A model generated the notes under the pieces. That model was given only the letters and a program-made list of their open reading frames with translations, had not been told where the DNA came from and ran no database searches. 58,376 bases of DNA, taken from contig NZ_JAILGZ010000024.1 of the NCBI RefSeq assembly GCF_024696245.1, forward strand, positions 1-58,376, in the 5' to 3' direction. The position numbers and the translations under genes are program-made. This document shows positions 52,085 to 58,376 of this stretch, piece by piece; the first letter of the stretch is position 1, and every line of letters begins with the position of its first letter. The stretch is from Treponema sp. (GTDB lineage Bacteria; Spirochaetota; Spirochaetia; Treponematales; Treponemataceae).

Positions 52085-53302
52085 TTACATGTTGTCGTTA
52101 GCAGAAGCGTCAGCGATAAAGCCGTCGTCCTTCTTGTAACCAACTTCACCTGTAAGTGCGTTTACGAGCCAAGGTGCATCGATTCTTTCGCAGATGTTAA
52201 GTTCAGCATCAAGATCTTCTGGGTTCTTGATAAAGAATTTACATCTGTTCATAGCTGGCTGGAAGTTTACAGTTTCGCCAAGCTTGAAAGATTCTTTTGC
52301 AGAAGCCTGAACGCGTGCAATGATGTTCTGTCCCTTTGTAGCAAGGAAGAGGTGTGTTTCTGCACCAAGTGGTTCCTTGTTAGAAACTTTCATCTGCATG
52401 TTGTTTTCTGCAAATGGTGAATCACCGTAAGCAAGATCTTCAGGACGTACGCCGAAGTAAACTTCTTTACCAACGTATTCCTTAAGTGCAACCTGCTGTT
52501 CTGCAGTTGGAACAAGTTCGAATGTACCTTCGTCAGCGATGATACCGTCTCCCTTCTTCTTGATTGTTACAGTAAGGAAGTTCATTGGAGGCGAACCGAT
52601 GAATCCTGCAACGAATTTGTTGATTGGGTGGTTGTAAAGGAAGAGTGGTTCACCAATCTGCTGAACGTGTCCGTCCTTCATAACAACGATTTTTGTACCC
52701 ATTGTCATAGCTTCAATCTGGTCGTGTGTAACGTAGATCATTGTAGCCTGGAGCCTCTGGTGAAGAGCTGCAATTTCACCACGCATTGTAACGCGGAGTT
52801 TTGCATCAAGGTTAGAAAGAGGTTCATCAAAAAGGAATACTTTTGGATTACGAACGATAGCGCGTCCTACTGCAACACGCTGGCGCTGTCCACCAGAAAG
52901 TGCCTTTGGCTTACGATCAAGGTACTGTGTAAGACCAAGTGAAGTAGCTGCTTCGTCAACGCGGCGGCGGATTTCTGCCTTATCCATCTTGCGGATTTTA
53001 AGACCGAATGCCATGTTGTCATAAACAGTCATATGTGGGTAAAGAGCATAGTTCTGGAATACCATGGCGATGTTTCTGTCCTTTGGTGGAACATCATTCA
53101 TGAGTTCTCCGTCGATGAGAAGTTCACCTTCAGAGATTTCTTCCAGACCTGCAATCATGCGGAGAGTAGTTGACTTACCGCATCCTGAAGGACCTACGAA
53201 TACGCAGAAGTCCTTGTCTTCAATTGTGATATTGGCATTCTGTACGGCATGAACTCCGCCGTCATAGATTTTACCAATACCCTTCAGTTCTACTTTTGCC
53301 AA
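52085..53302 (-). CDS. sugar ABC importer ATP-binding protein (MsmX/UgpC/MalK type)
   Basis: 405 residues with a TTG start, GGGAGG ribosome site 6 bases before it. Walker A 'VGPSGCGKSTTLRMIAGLEE', Q-loop 'FQNYALYPHMTVYDNMAFGL', signature 'LSGGQRQRVAVGRAI', Walker B 'VFLFDEPLSNLDAKLRV', H-loop 'VTHDQIEAMTMG'. The C-terminal 165 residues form the TOBE/OB regulatory domain ('HPINKFVAGFIGSPPMNFLTV', 'VYFGVRPEDLAYGD'). These ATPases often serve several carbohydrate importers, so an orphan copy is normal. It could power the importer of the solute-binding protein at 1-1107. Own promoter TTGACT, 17 bases, TATAAT, and own terminator. Confidence 0.95.
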   Translation of the reverse strand: MAKVELKGIGKIYDGGVHAVQNANITIEDKDFCVFVGPSGCGKSTTLRMIAGLEEISEGELLIDGELMNDVPPKDRNIAMVFQNYALYPHMTVYDNMAFGLKIRKMDKAEIRRRVDEAATSLGLTQYLDRKPKALSGGQRQRVAVGRAIVRNPKVFLFDEPLSNLDAKLRVTMRGEIAALHQRLQATMIYVTHDQIEAMTMGTKIVVMKDGHVQQIGEPLFLYNHPINKFVAGFIGSPPMNFLTVTIKKKGDGIIADEGTFELVPTAEQQVALKEYVGKEVYFGVRPEDLAYGDSPFAENNMQMKVSNKEPLGAETHLFLATKGQNIIARVQASAKESFKLGETVNFQPAMNRCKFFIKNPEDLDAELNICERIDAPWLVNALTGEVGYKKDDGFIADASANDNM

Positions 53303-53335
53303 TTTTGGCCTCCCGAGGGGTTATATTATTCCTTT

Positions 53336-53364
53336 ATTATATGTTGCCTTTTTTTATAAGTCAA
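53336..53364 (-). promoter_or_regulatory. promoter of the ABC ATPase gene
   Basis: Minus strand: TTGACT (53364-53359), 17 bases, TATAAT (53341-53336). Leader of about 28 bases with a GGGAGG site. Confidence 0.8.
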
Positions 53365-53426
53365 ATGGTATTTAAGGCTAAAAAGGGGATATTTTCTGCA
53401 TTTATATAGAAATAACTAAAAATTAC

Positions 53427-53455
53427 TTGATAAAAAAATAACGGAAAATTATAAT
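53427..53455 (+). promoter_or_regulatory. promoter of the small lipoprotein gene
   Basis: TTGATA (53427-53432), 17 bases, TATAAT (53450-53455). AAGGAG ribosome site follows near 53471. Confidence 0.78.
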
Positions 53456-53487
53456 TTGTCATCACAATTTAAGGAGATTTAAATTAT

Positions 53488-53619
53488 ATGAAAGTTAAAT
53501 CATTAATGAAAGCCGGTACTTTATTTTTACTGGCTCTTTTTATGGCAGTTTTTACTGCCTGTACAGGTGAAGATAAGTCTGAACCTGAGGGTTCTGATGA
53601 GAAGCAGTCCATGTATTAG
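53488..53619 (+). CDS. 43-residue lipoprotein
   Basis: A very short gene with every expected signal: near-consensus promoter, AAGGAG ribosome site 11 bases before ATG, positively charged N-terminus (MKVKSLMK), hydrophobic core, lipobox FTAC (Cys25). The mature 19-residue part is acidic and hydrophilic, CTGEDKSEPEGSDEKQSMY. After signal removal only a short charged peptide on lipid remains. It is 90 bases upstream of the C11 peptidase, which has its own promoter. No known family recognised; a membrane-anchored accessory peptide is possible. Confidence 0.75.
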   Translation: MKVKSLMKAGTLFLLALFMAVFTACTGEDKSEPEGSDEKQSMY

Positions 53620-53634
53620 AATCTTAAATTTATA

Positions 53635-53664
53635 TTGAATAACAATAAAATTTTTTTATATAAT
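53635..53664 (+). promoter_or_regulatory. promoter of the C11 peptidase gene
   Basis: TTGAAT (53635-53640), 18 bases, TATAAT (53659-53664). Leader of about 39 bases with a GGAGGT ribosome site before ATG 53710. Confidence 0.75.
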
Positions 53665-53709
53665 GAAATTCTTGCGGTAAGAATAATTACTGCATTCTGG
53701 AGGTTTCAA

Positions 53710-55629
53710 ATGAAAAAATTCAGGACAGATATGTTTATATTTCTTGTCTGTGCTGTGCTTTCGGTATTGTTTACGTCCTGCTGGCATAATTCAGAGGGAT
53801 CTAACGAACCGGAATGGGTTAAAGAAAGCGACTGGCTTTTTGTTTATTATTATGATGCAGATAATAACTTGAATGATGAACTTTACACAAACATGAAGCA
53901 GGCAGAATATGCTTTGACACGTTTCAGAAATGAAGACGGAAGTGTAAGAACTGGAATGCCTTCTGTAAACATGGTTGTATTATGGGATGGACAAAGCGAA
54001 GACGGCCTTGTTGAAAACGGTAACGTATACGCTCATCCTTCATCAGCTCTCTTTGATCTTGGAGCTGATTTTGATCTTGAATATAAAACCTGTACTTCAA
54101 ATAAGTACGGAGTGGGATATGTCTGCTATAAAAATTCAGGTGATTCAGAACGACCTTTAGGTGATTCTTTTAAAATGAGCAGCAGTACAGTTGATTATAA
54201 AAAAGAAGTTTCATGGTTAAAGAATGAACCTGACATGGGAAGTGGAAAAACTCTTACTGAATATATGAAATGGATTTCCCGTCATTATGCCGCAAATCAT
54301 ATAGTACTCTGTTTAAGTGATCATGGTGCGGGAACGGGTAAAGAAATGTATGCAGACGTAACTTCTTCTTCAAGAACTCTCTGTTATGATGATACAAATG
54401 GAGGCGAACGCTGCATTACAACTCGTAACATTAAAGAAGCTCTTTCAGCTGCAGGATACACTGGTGAAAATAAAATCTCACTTCTCTGGATGGATGTATG
54501 CCTTCAGTCTACTGCAGAAATTGCCTATGACTTGAGAGGTCAGGCTGATTACATGGTTGCTTCTCCAAATGTAAGCATGAGTCATGAGTATGCTCATTTA
54601 TTCAGCAGCTTTACCAGTGATACTACAGTTCTTGATTTTGGAAAAACACTTGTAAGTGCCTATCATCATGATTATTATTCCATCTCTATGCCTGCAGAGG
54701 AGGATGCCTATTCAAGCGGCTGTTCCCTGTTTACAATGTCTCTTCTTGATCTTGATGAATCAAAGCATGAAGCTTTAAAGTCTTCTATAGATTTGTTTGC
54801 TGATGCTCTTCTGGAGATTGAAGATGACGGTGTATCATCTCAGAAGTTTTACAGTTTCTATTCTGACTATGTAGGTCAGGATAAGGACGATTATGAAGCT
54901 ACTAAAGACAGAGGCATCGTTTACGGCGGAACTTACGTTTATCTTTCTGATATAGGGGAGCTGGCAAAAAGAGCTGCTTCTTACTTTTCTGATAATGCCG
55001 CACTCTGCTCAGCTGCACAGAAAGTCCTGAATGAACTTGATGCCTCTAATAACGGCGTAATAGTTTATTCTTATGCCGGAAAAAAGGGTCTTGAAGTTTG
55101 TGATATGAACATGGAGGCTGTAGATAATGCTCTGGTTTTAAGTGATTTGCAGCCTTCTGATTTAGGCTGGTCTGAAGTTACTGATGGTCAGCTTTACATG
55201 ACAGATGGAAAAGATTATCTCACTGGAGATACTGTTTCAACTGAGCTTTCAGAAAATTATTACGGACTAACCATAGAGACTCAGAATGTCACAACTAAAG
55301 ATGATATCAGATACTATATAATTTTATATATTGTTACCTTTAAGTATCCTGAGTTAGAATTGGGAGATGAGCTTTCTGAAACTCAGATGAAGGAAATTGA
55401 AGATCTTTCAGCAGAACTTGCAGCTTTAAGTGATGATGATCTTTTAAATAGATTCTCAGCTGAAGCAATAGCTGCCGGCGCAAAACCGCTGGAAGTATAT
55501 TACTATGTTGAAAATTTTAAGAAACTGCTTAAAGAAGCTGATTATGTTTCCAGCTATTCAGATTACACAGGTTATTCTGAAAAATGGGGTAAGGTAATCA
55601 GTCTCTGGCAGGCTGGAACTCAGGATTAA
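53710..55629 (+). CDS. clostripain-family (C11) cysteine peptidase, lipoprotein
   Basis: 639 residues from ATG 53710 (GGAGGT 6 bases before); the in-frame ATG at 53635 is in the promoter. Lipobox FTSC (Cys24). C11 domain about 35-330: 'WLFVYYYDADNNLNDELYTNM' opening, 'NMVVLWDGQ', catalytic His in 'IVLCLSDHGAGTG', catalytic Cys in 'LLWMDVCLQSTAEIAYDLRGQADYMVASPN'. Clostripains cleave after Arg or Lys and usually autoprocess. Beyond about residue 400 a C-terminal region of about 240 residues has no motif I recognise; it is acidic and probably strand-rich. A surface-tethered protease that could digest host or dietary protein or act on other bacteria is inferred. Followed within 22 bases by an OB-like lipoprotein gene. 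Confidence 0.9.
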   Translation: MKKFRTDMFIFLVCAVLSVLFTSCWHNSEGSNEPEWVKESDWLFVYYYDADNNLNDELYTNMKQAEYALTRFRNEDGSVRTGMPSVNMVVLWDGQSEDGLVENGNVYAHPSSALFDLGADFDLEYKTCTSNKYGVGYVCYKNSGDSERPLGDSFKMSSSTVDYKKEVSWLKNEPDMGSGKTLTEYMKWISRHYAANHIVLCLSDHGAGTGKEMYADVTSSSRTLCYDDTNGGERCITTRNIKEALSAAGYTGENKISLLWMDVCLQSTAEIAYDLRGQADYMVASPNVSMSHEYAHLFSSFTSDTTVLDFGKTLVSAYHHDYYSISMPAEEDAYSSGCSLFTMSLLDLDESKHEALKSSIDLFADALLEIEDDGVSSQKFYSFYSDYVGQDKDDYEATKDRGIVYGGTYVYLSDIGELAKRAASYFSDNAALCSAAQKVLNELDASNNGVIVYSYAGKKGLEVCDMNMEAVDNALVLSDLQPSDLGWSEVTDGQLYMTDGKDYLTGDTVSTELSENYYGLTIETQNVTTKDDIRYYIILYIVTFKYPELELGDELSETQMKEIEDLSAELAALSDDDLLNRFSAEAIAAGAKPLEVYYYVENFKKLLKEADYVSSYSDYTGYSEKWGKVISLWQAGTQD

Positions 55630-55650
55630 TTTTTTTTGGAGGCAGACTTT

Positions 55651-56004
55651 ATGTTCAGAAAATTTCTTTTTCTTTCAGCAGCTGTTCTGGTTTTAGCATC
55701 CGCTGTCTCCTGTTCATCTTCAAGGCAGGACAACGCAAGTTCAGAAACTGTTTCTGAGTTACCGGGACTTCCTGTTTCTGCACGGGGTATCCTTCAGTTA
55801 AATGAAGAAGGTGAAGCTGTCGTAGTTTCAGGAGGAAAAACTAAAAACCGGGGAACTGTGGTGCTTGTTCCATGTGAAGGATATGAAGAGGTTTATGCAG
55901 GTCTTTCTTCTTTCAGCGGAAAGTCTGTAGAAGTTACAGGCAGGCTTCTTGAAATGAACAGTCCCTGGTCATCAAAGATGGAACTTATTTCCATAAAGGA
56001 ATAG
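55651..56004 (+). CDS. small lipoprotein, OB-fold-like
   Basis: 117 residues from ATG 55651; the longer ATG 55636 is unlikely because GGAGG lies at 55639-55643. Lipobox AVSC near residue 21, then a Ser/Asp spacer. Residues about 45-117 show five strands compatible with an OB fold: 'ARGILQLNEEGEAVVVSG', 'RGTVVLVPC', 'LSSFSGKSVEVTGRLLEMN', 'KMELISIKE'. The closing 'G-K-x-VEVTGxLLE' is typical of OB/BOF-like exported proteins. 21 bases after the C11 peptidase, so likely co-transcribed with it and possibly its partner or inhibitor. A terminator-like hairpin follows before dapB. Confidence 0.7.
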   Translation: MFRKFLFLSAAVLVLASAVSCSSSRQDNASSETVSELPGLPVSARGILQLNEEGEAVVVSGGKTKNRGTVVLVPCEGYEEVYAGLSSFSGKSVEVTGRLLEMNSPWSSKMELISIKE

Positions 56005-56058
56005 TTTTTGAGGTTTCCCTTAGTATTCCAAGAATAGAAAAAATAATATATATTCTAG

Positions 56059-56103
56059 CTGTTGCTTTTTGAATTGAACTTCAGGGGGCAGCAGTTTTTT
56101 TTT
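56059..56103 (+). terminator. terminator/attenuator directly ahead of dapB
   Basis: CTGTTGCTTTTTGAA (56059-56073) pairs with TTCAGGGGGCAGCAG (56080-56094) along all 15 positions when G-U pairs are allowed; loop of six, then T9. The dapB ribosome site GAGAGG begins at the next base (56104), so no promoter fits between this hairpin and ATG 56115. A candidate TATATT (56049-56054) with TTCCAA (56026-56031) would start transcription at the left arm. Confidence 0.7.
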
Positions 56104-56114
56104 GAGAGGTATAT

Positions 56115-56903
56115 ATGAAGATTGCACTTGTAGGATACGGAAAAATGGGTCACATGCTTGAATCAACAGCCCTTTCTTTTGGTAATGAAGTTGTTACTAC
56201 AATAGATGTTGTTGCTCCTGATGCAAAGGTAAAGGCTGCTGCCGGAGATTATGAAGCTGTAGCAAAGGCCGTTAAGGAAAGCGGTGCAGAAGGTATTATT
56301 GAGTTTACCCATCCTTCTGCCGTTATGGGAAACATAAAGGCCCTTCTTCCCCTTAAGCTTCCTCTTGTTGTAGGAACTACAGGCTGGAATGACAAACATG
56401 AAGAAGTTGCTGCCCTTGCTGCTGAATGCGGGGGAACAATTATGACAAGTGCAAACTTTTCTATTGGTGTAAATCTTTTCTATAAAATAGTAGAAGAAGC
56501 TTCAAAACTCATTAATGCTTTTGATGAATATGATGCTGCAGTATGGGAAATGCATCACAACCAGAAGGCTGACTCTCCAAGCGGAACAGCCCTTGATGTT
56601 GCCAAGCATGTTCTTGCAGGATTTACAAAGAAAAACGAAATCGTAACAGATGCCTTCCATTCAAAGCCACAGGCAAACCAGCTTCATGTATCTTCTACAA
56701 GATGCGGTTCTGTTCCTGGAACCCACACTGTTTATTTTGATTCTCCTGCAGACACAATTGAACTTACCCATACAGCAAGAAGCCGCCAGGGATTTGCCAG
56801 CGGTGCAGTTCATGCCCTTGAAAACCTCAAAAAGTTCCTTGATGCAGGAAAACTTGATGCAGGAAAACTTTACGGCATGAAGGATGTTTTTCCTGAGTTC
56901 TAG
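56115..56903 (+). CDS. dapB: 4-hydroxy-tetrahydrodipicolinate reductase
   Basis: 262 residues, normal length. Reduces the dihydrodipicolinate precursor with NAD(P)H on the way to diaminopimelate and lysine. Rossmann 'MKIALVGYGKMGHMLES', 'VVGTTGW', 'TSANFSIGVNLFYKIVEE', 'WEMHHNQKADSPSGTALDVAKHV' (catalytic His and Lys region, DSPSGTA), and 'RQGFASGAVHALENL' at the C-terminus. GAGAGG ribosome site, 5 bases from ATG. Alone in its direction; lysC, the first enzyme of the pathway, is 6 kb away. Ends 12 bases before the stop of the converging GH51 gene, with no terminator between. Confidence 0.97.
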   Translation: MKIALVGYGKMGHMLESTALSFGNEVVTTIDVVAPDAKVKAAAGDYEAVAKAVKESGAEGIIEFTHPSAVMGNIKALLPLKLPLVVGTTGWNDKHEEVAALAAECGGTIMTSANFSIGVNLFYKIVEEASKLINAFDEYDAAVWEMHHNQKADSPSGTALDVAKHVLAGFTKKNEIVTDAFHSKPQANQLHVSSTRCGSVPGTHTVYFDSPADTIELTHTARSRQGFASGAVHALENLKKFLDAGKLDAGKLYGMKDVFPEF

Positions 56904-56915
56904 TTCCTGCTGATT

Positions 56916-58376
56916 TTACAGCTCCTTCTTTATTATGAAGGCGGCTGCACTTAAAGGAGGCATCGTAAACTTAAAGCTTTTGTCTTTAATGCTTACGGTG
57001 CTTTTTTTTGCCTTAAAGTCATAAGGGTGCTCAAAAGTATTTTCTGCATCAAGAGGAAATCCTGAGTACATTATTACCTGAGCCTCTGCTGCCTTACATA
57101 AAAGTGAAGAAAAATCAAAGTTAAAGTCTTCTTCCTTTTCAAGAACATTTACAACCTTAAGATAGTAATTGTCCTGGTCTTCTGTCATGCTCTGGTAAAG
57201 AAGTTCCGGGGCAAATACTTTTGATTCAGTATCGTGAAAGAGGGCTCCGTCAATATAAGCCTTTATTTTTCTTCCCCTGCATTCCAGGGTAAGTTCATAG
57301 CAGGCATTACGCTGAACAATCATTCTGTGCTGGTCAAGACAGGAACTTTTTGAATTAATCTCTTCGCATATTGCCGAATCCTGATTCTGCCAGCCTCCTA
57401 CTTCCCAGAGATAGCGCTTGTTTTTTTCTTCACCAAAGTAAATCCTGAACCCCTGTTTGCAGGAAAGTTCTTTTGCCTTAAGGGTAAGCCTCCAGTTTTT
57501 AGCCTTTGTTTTTGTAAGGTTTACCCGGCGGTTCTTTGCAGAAAGGCAGGCGTCCTTAAAGTGCCTTGTCTTTTTTACACTGCCATCCTGGTCCAGTTCC
57601 TGGAATATAATATCAGAATAGAGAACGGATGCTGTATTAAATGAAAGGAATATTCTTCCCGGAATTGAATCAGGATTTTTATCCATAAGCAGGGTTTTTC
57701 CCTGGTCAGAGAATTCTGTCTCTACGAGATTCTGACCCCTTGTATGCATAAAAAGTTTTTGTATTTCATAGTTGGCTGATGTAAGGGAGTCAGTGGAATT
57801 AAACCAGATAAGGTCAGGCTTCCAGTTTACATAGTCTGTATGACAGAAAAGTGGAGCATAGCAGGCAAGTCTTACTCCGGGAGATTTTTCCAGGTATGTC
57901 ATAAAGGCTGCTTCGTAAAGGGCATTTTTCCAGGTGTTTCCCCAGCTGGCATATTCACCAAGAAAGACTTGTGGCAAAGATGACTTATGGTTCATGTAAC
58001 GGCGGCTGTTTTCTATAAACCATTCCGGGGCCATGTAGTAGTGTTCGTCTACAAGTTCTGCCTTGTATTCACTGGCTTTTGTCCAGCCCAGGTCATATTC
58101 ACTTCCGCTGGCAAAAGGTCCGCTTGAACCAATTATTTTAATTTCAGGATATTTTTCCTTTACAGCTTTTTGAATAAGCCTGAATCTTGGAGGAAAGTCT
58201 TCTCCTACTTCTTCGTTTCCGATTCCCAGGTATTCAATATTAAAAGGTTTTTCATGTCCCAGCTGACTTCTTATTTTTCCCCATTTTGTATCAGGAGAAC
58301 CCTTTGCAAATTCAATAAGGTCCAGGGCGTCCTGAATAAATTCATCCATCTTATCCATAGGACAGGACCTGAAGTG
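56916..58376 (-). CDS. GH51 alpha-L-arabinofuranosidase (5' partial)
   Basis: The minus-strand frame stays open through base 58376, so the N-terminal part of the TIM barrel is outside the window. The visible 486 residues begin near the end of the barrel: 'YLGIGNEEVGEDFPPRF' contains the acid/base Glu of the GNE motif (Glu49 counted from the Met at 58358), and 'VFLGEYASWGNTW' contains the nucleophile Glu135. Then comes the C-terminal beta-sandwich and an inserted ConA-like region ('IYFGEEKNKRYLWEVGGWQNQDSAI', 'YIDGALFHDTES'), as in long GH51 arabinofuranosidases of plant type. It releases terminal arabinose from arabinan or arabinoxylan side chains. No signal peptide can be judged. Converges with dapB over a 12-base gap. 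Confidence 0.92.
   Translation of the reverse strand, partial: HFRSCPMDKMDEFIQDALDLIEFAKGSPDTKWGKIRSQLGHEKPFNIEYLGIGNEEVGEDFPPRFRLIQKAVKEKYPEIKIIGSSGPFASGSEYDLGWTKASEYKAELVDEHYYMAPEWFIENSRRYMNHKSSLPQVFLGEYASWGNTWKNALYEAAFMTYLEKSPGVRLACYAPLFCHTDYVNWKPDLIWFNSTDSLTSANYEIQKLFMHTRGQNLVETEFSDQGKTLLMDKNPDSIPGRIFLSFNTASVLYSDIIFQELDQDGSVKKTRHFKDACLSAKNRRVNLTKTKAKNWRLTLKAKELSCKQGFRIYFGEEKNKRYLWEVGGWQNQDSAICEEINSKSSCLDQHRMIVQRNACYELTLECRGRKIKAYIDGALFHDTESKVFAPELLYQSMTEDQDNYYLKVVNVLEKEEDFNFDFSSLLCKAAEAQVIMYSGFPLDAENTFEHPYDFKAKKSTVSIKDKSFKFTMPPLSAAAFIIKKEL

Noticed and set aside
56005-56114. Lysine riboswitch ahead of dapB
   Set aside because: Only about 110 bases, well below the roughly 170 needed, and no five-way junction arms; only the terminator hairpin remains.
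1-58376. tRNA, rRNA, CRISPR arrays, insertion sequences, prophage
   Set aside because: Gaps between genes are short and were read individually; none shows tRNA cloverleaf ends, regular repeats with spacers, transposase fragments or attachment-site repeats.

Overview
The window looks like a chromosome segment of a gut or rumen-type Treponema (Spirochaetota). The reasons are AT-rich DNA with moderately GC-poor codon use, many lipoproteins with a spirochaete-like lipobox, outer-membrane beta-barrels, a carbohydrate-degrading lifestyle, c-di-GMP and chemotaxis genes, and treponeme-like versions of PrfA, RSH, LeuS and LptFG. This assignment is inferred from protein character; no database search was possible. 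Both ends cut through genes: a sugar-binding protein on the left and a GH51 arabinofuranosidase on the right. I see no tRNA, rRNA, CRISPR array, insertion sequence or prophage.

Layout. 1-8743 is a surface and glycan region. It holds a solute-binding protein, a four-gene run (CBM9 lipoprotein, glycosidase fused to a beta-barrel-like domain, GH16 laminarinase-type lipoprotein, small lipoprotein), a 384-base non-coding stretch with a duplicated two-hairpin RNA element, and a secreted beta-helix protein. 8805-20625 mixes housekeeping genes (thyX, leuS, a MATE exporter, a LamG protein, PilZ plus an RlmM-like methyltransferase, metA, an esterase-like protein, a U32 peptidase, a PfkB kinase). 20674-28713 holds an RSH protein, a minus-strand run M20-pepF-prfA-prmC, and galE. 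28830-35872 is a compact six-gene operon: M16 peptidase, dut, lptF, lptG, tgt, HEAT-repeat protein. 35965-42111 is a minus-strand operon of three overlapping genes: envelope coiled-coil/beta-barrel protein, CapA-like lipoprotein, DEAH helicase. 42250-53302 has an EAL phosphodiesterase, a small outer-membrane protein, a YcgN-like protein, arginase, an MCP, lysC, an RNB nuclease and a sugar-ABC ATPase. 53488-58376 has a tiny lipoprotein, a C11 (clostripain) lipoprotein peptidase, an OB-like lipoprotein, dapB and the partial GH51.

How it fits together. The enzymes and binding proteins at both ends (GH16, GH-A glycosidase, CBM9, LamG, GH51, solute-binding protein, MsmX/UgpC-type ATPase, GalE, PfkB) fit uptake of beta-glucan and arabinoxylan fragments. 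PilZ, EAL and MCP proteins are nodes of motility and c-di-GMP control.

The most notable signals are: (1) about ten genes, mostly cytoplasmic, whose sigma70-like -10 box lies 6-10 bases before the start codon with no Shine-Dalgarno, implying leaderless or near-leaderless mRNAs, while secreted proteins carry normal leaders; (2) a glycosidase-outer-membrane-barrel fusion; (3) a tandem structured RNA element, the second copy apparently an independent sRNA; (4) an RSH protein with a broken hydrolase site; (5) an attenuator-like terminator abutting the dapB ribosome site; (6) a three-gene envelope/helicase operon of unknown role.
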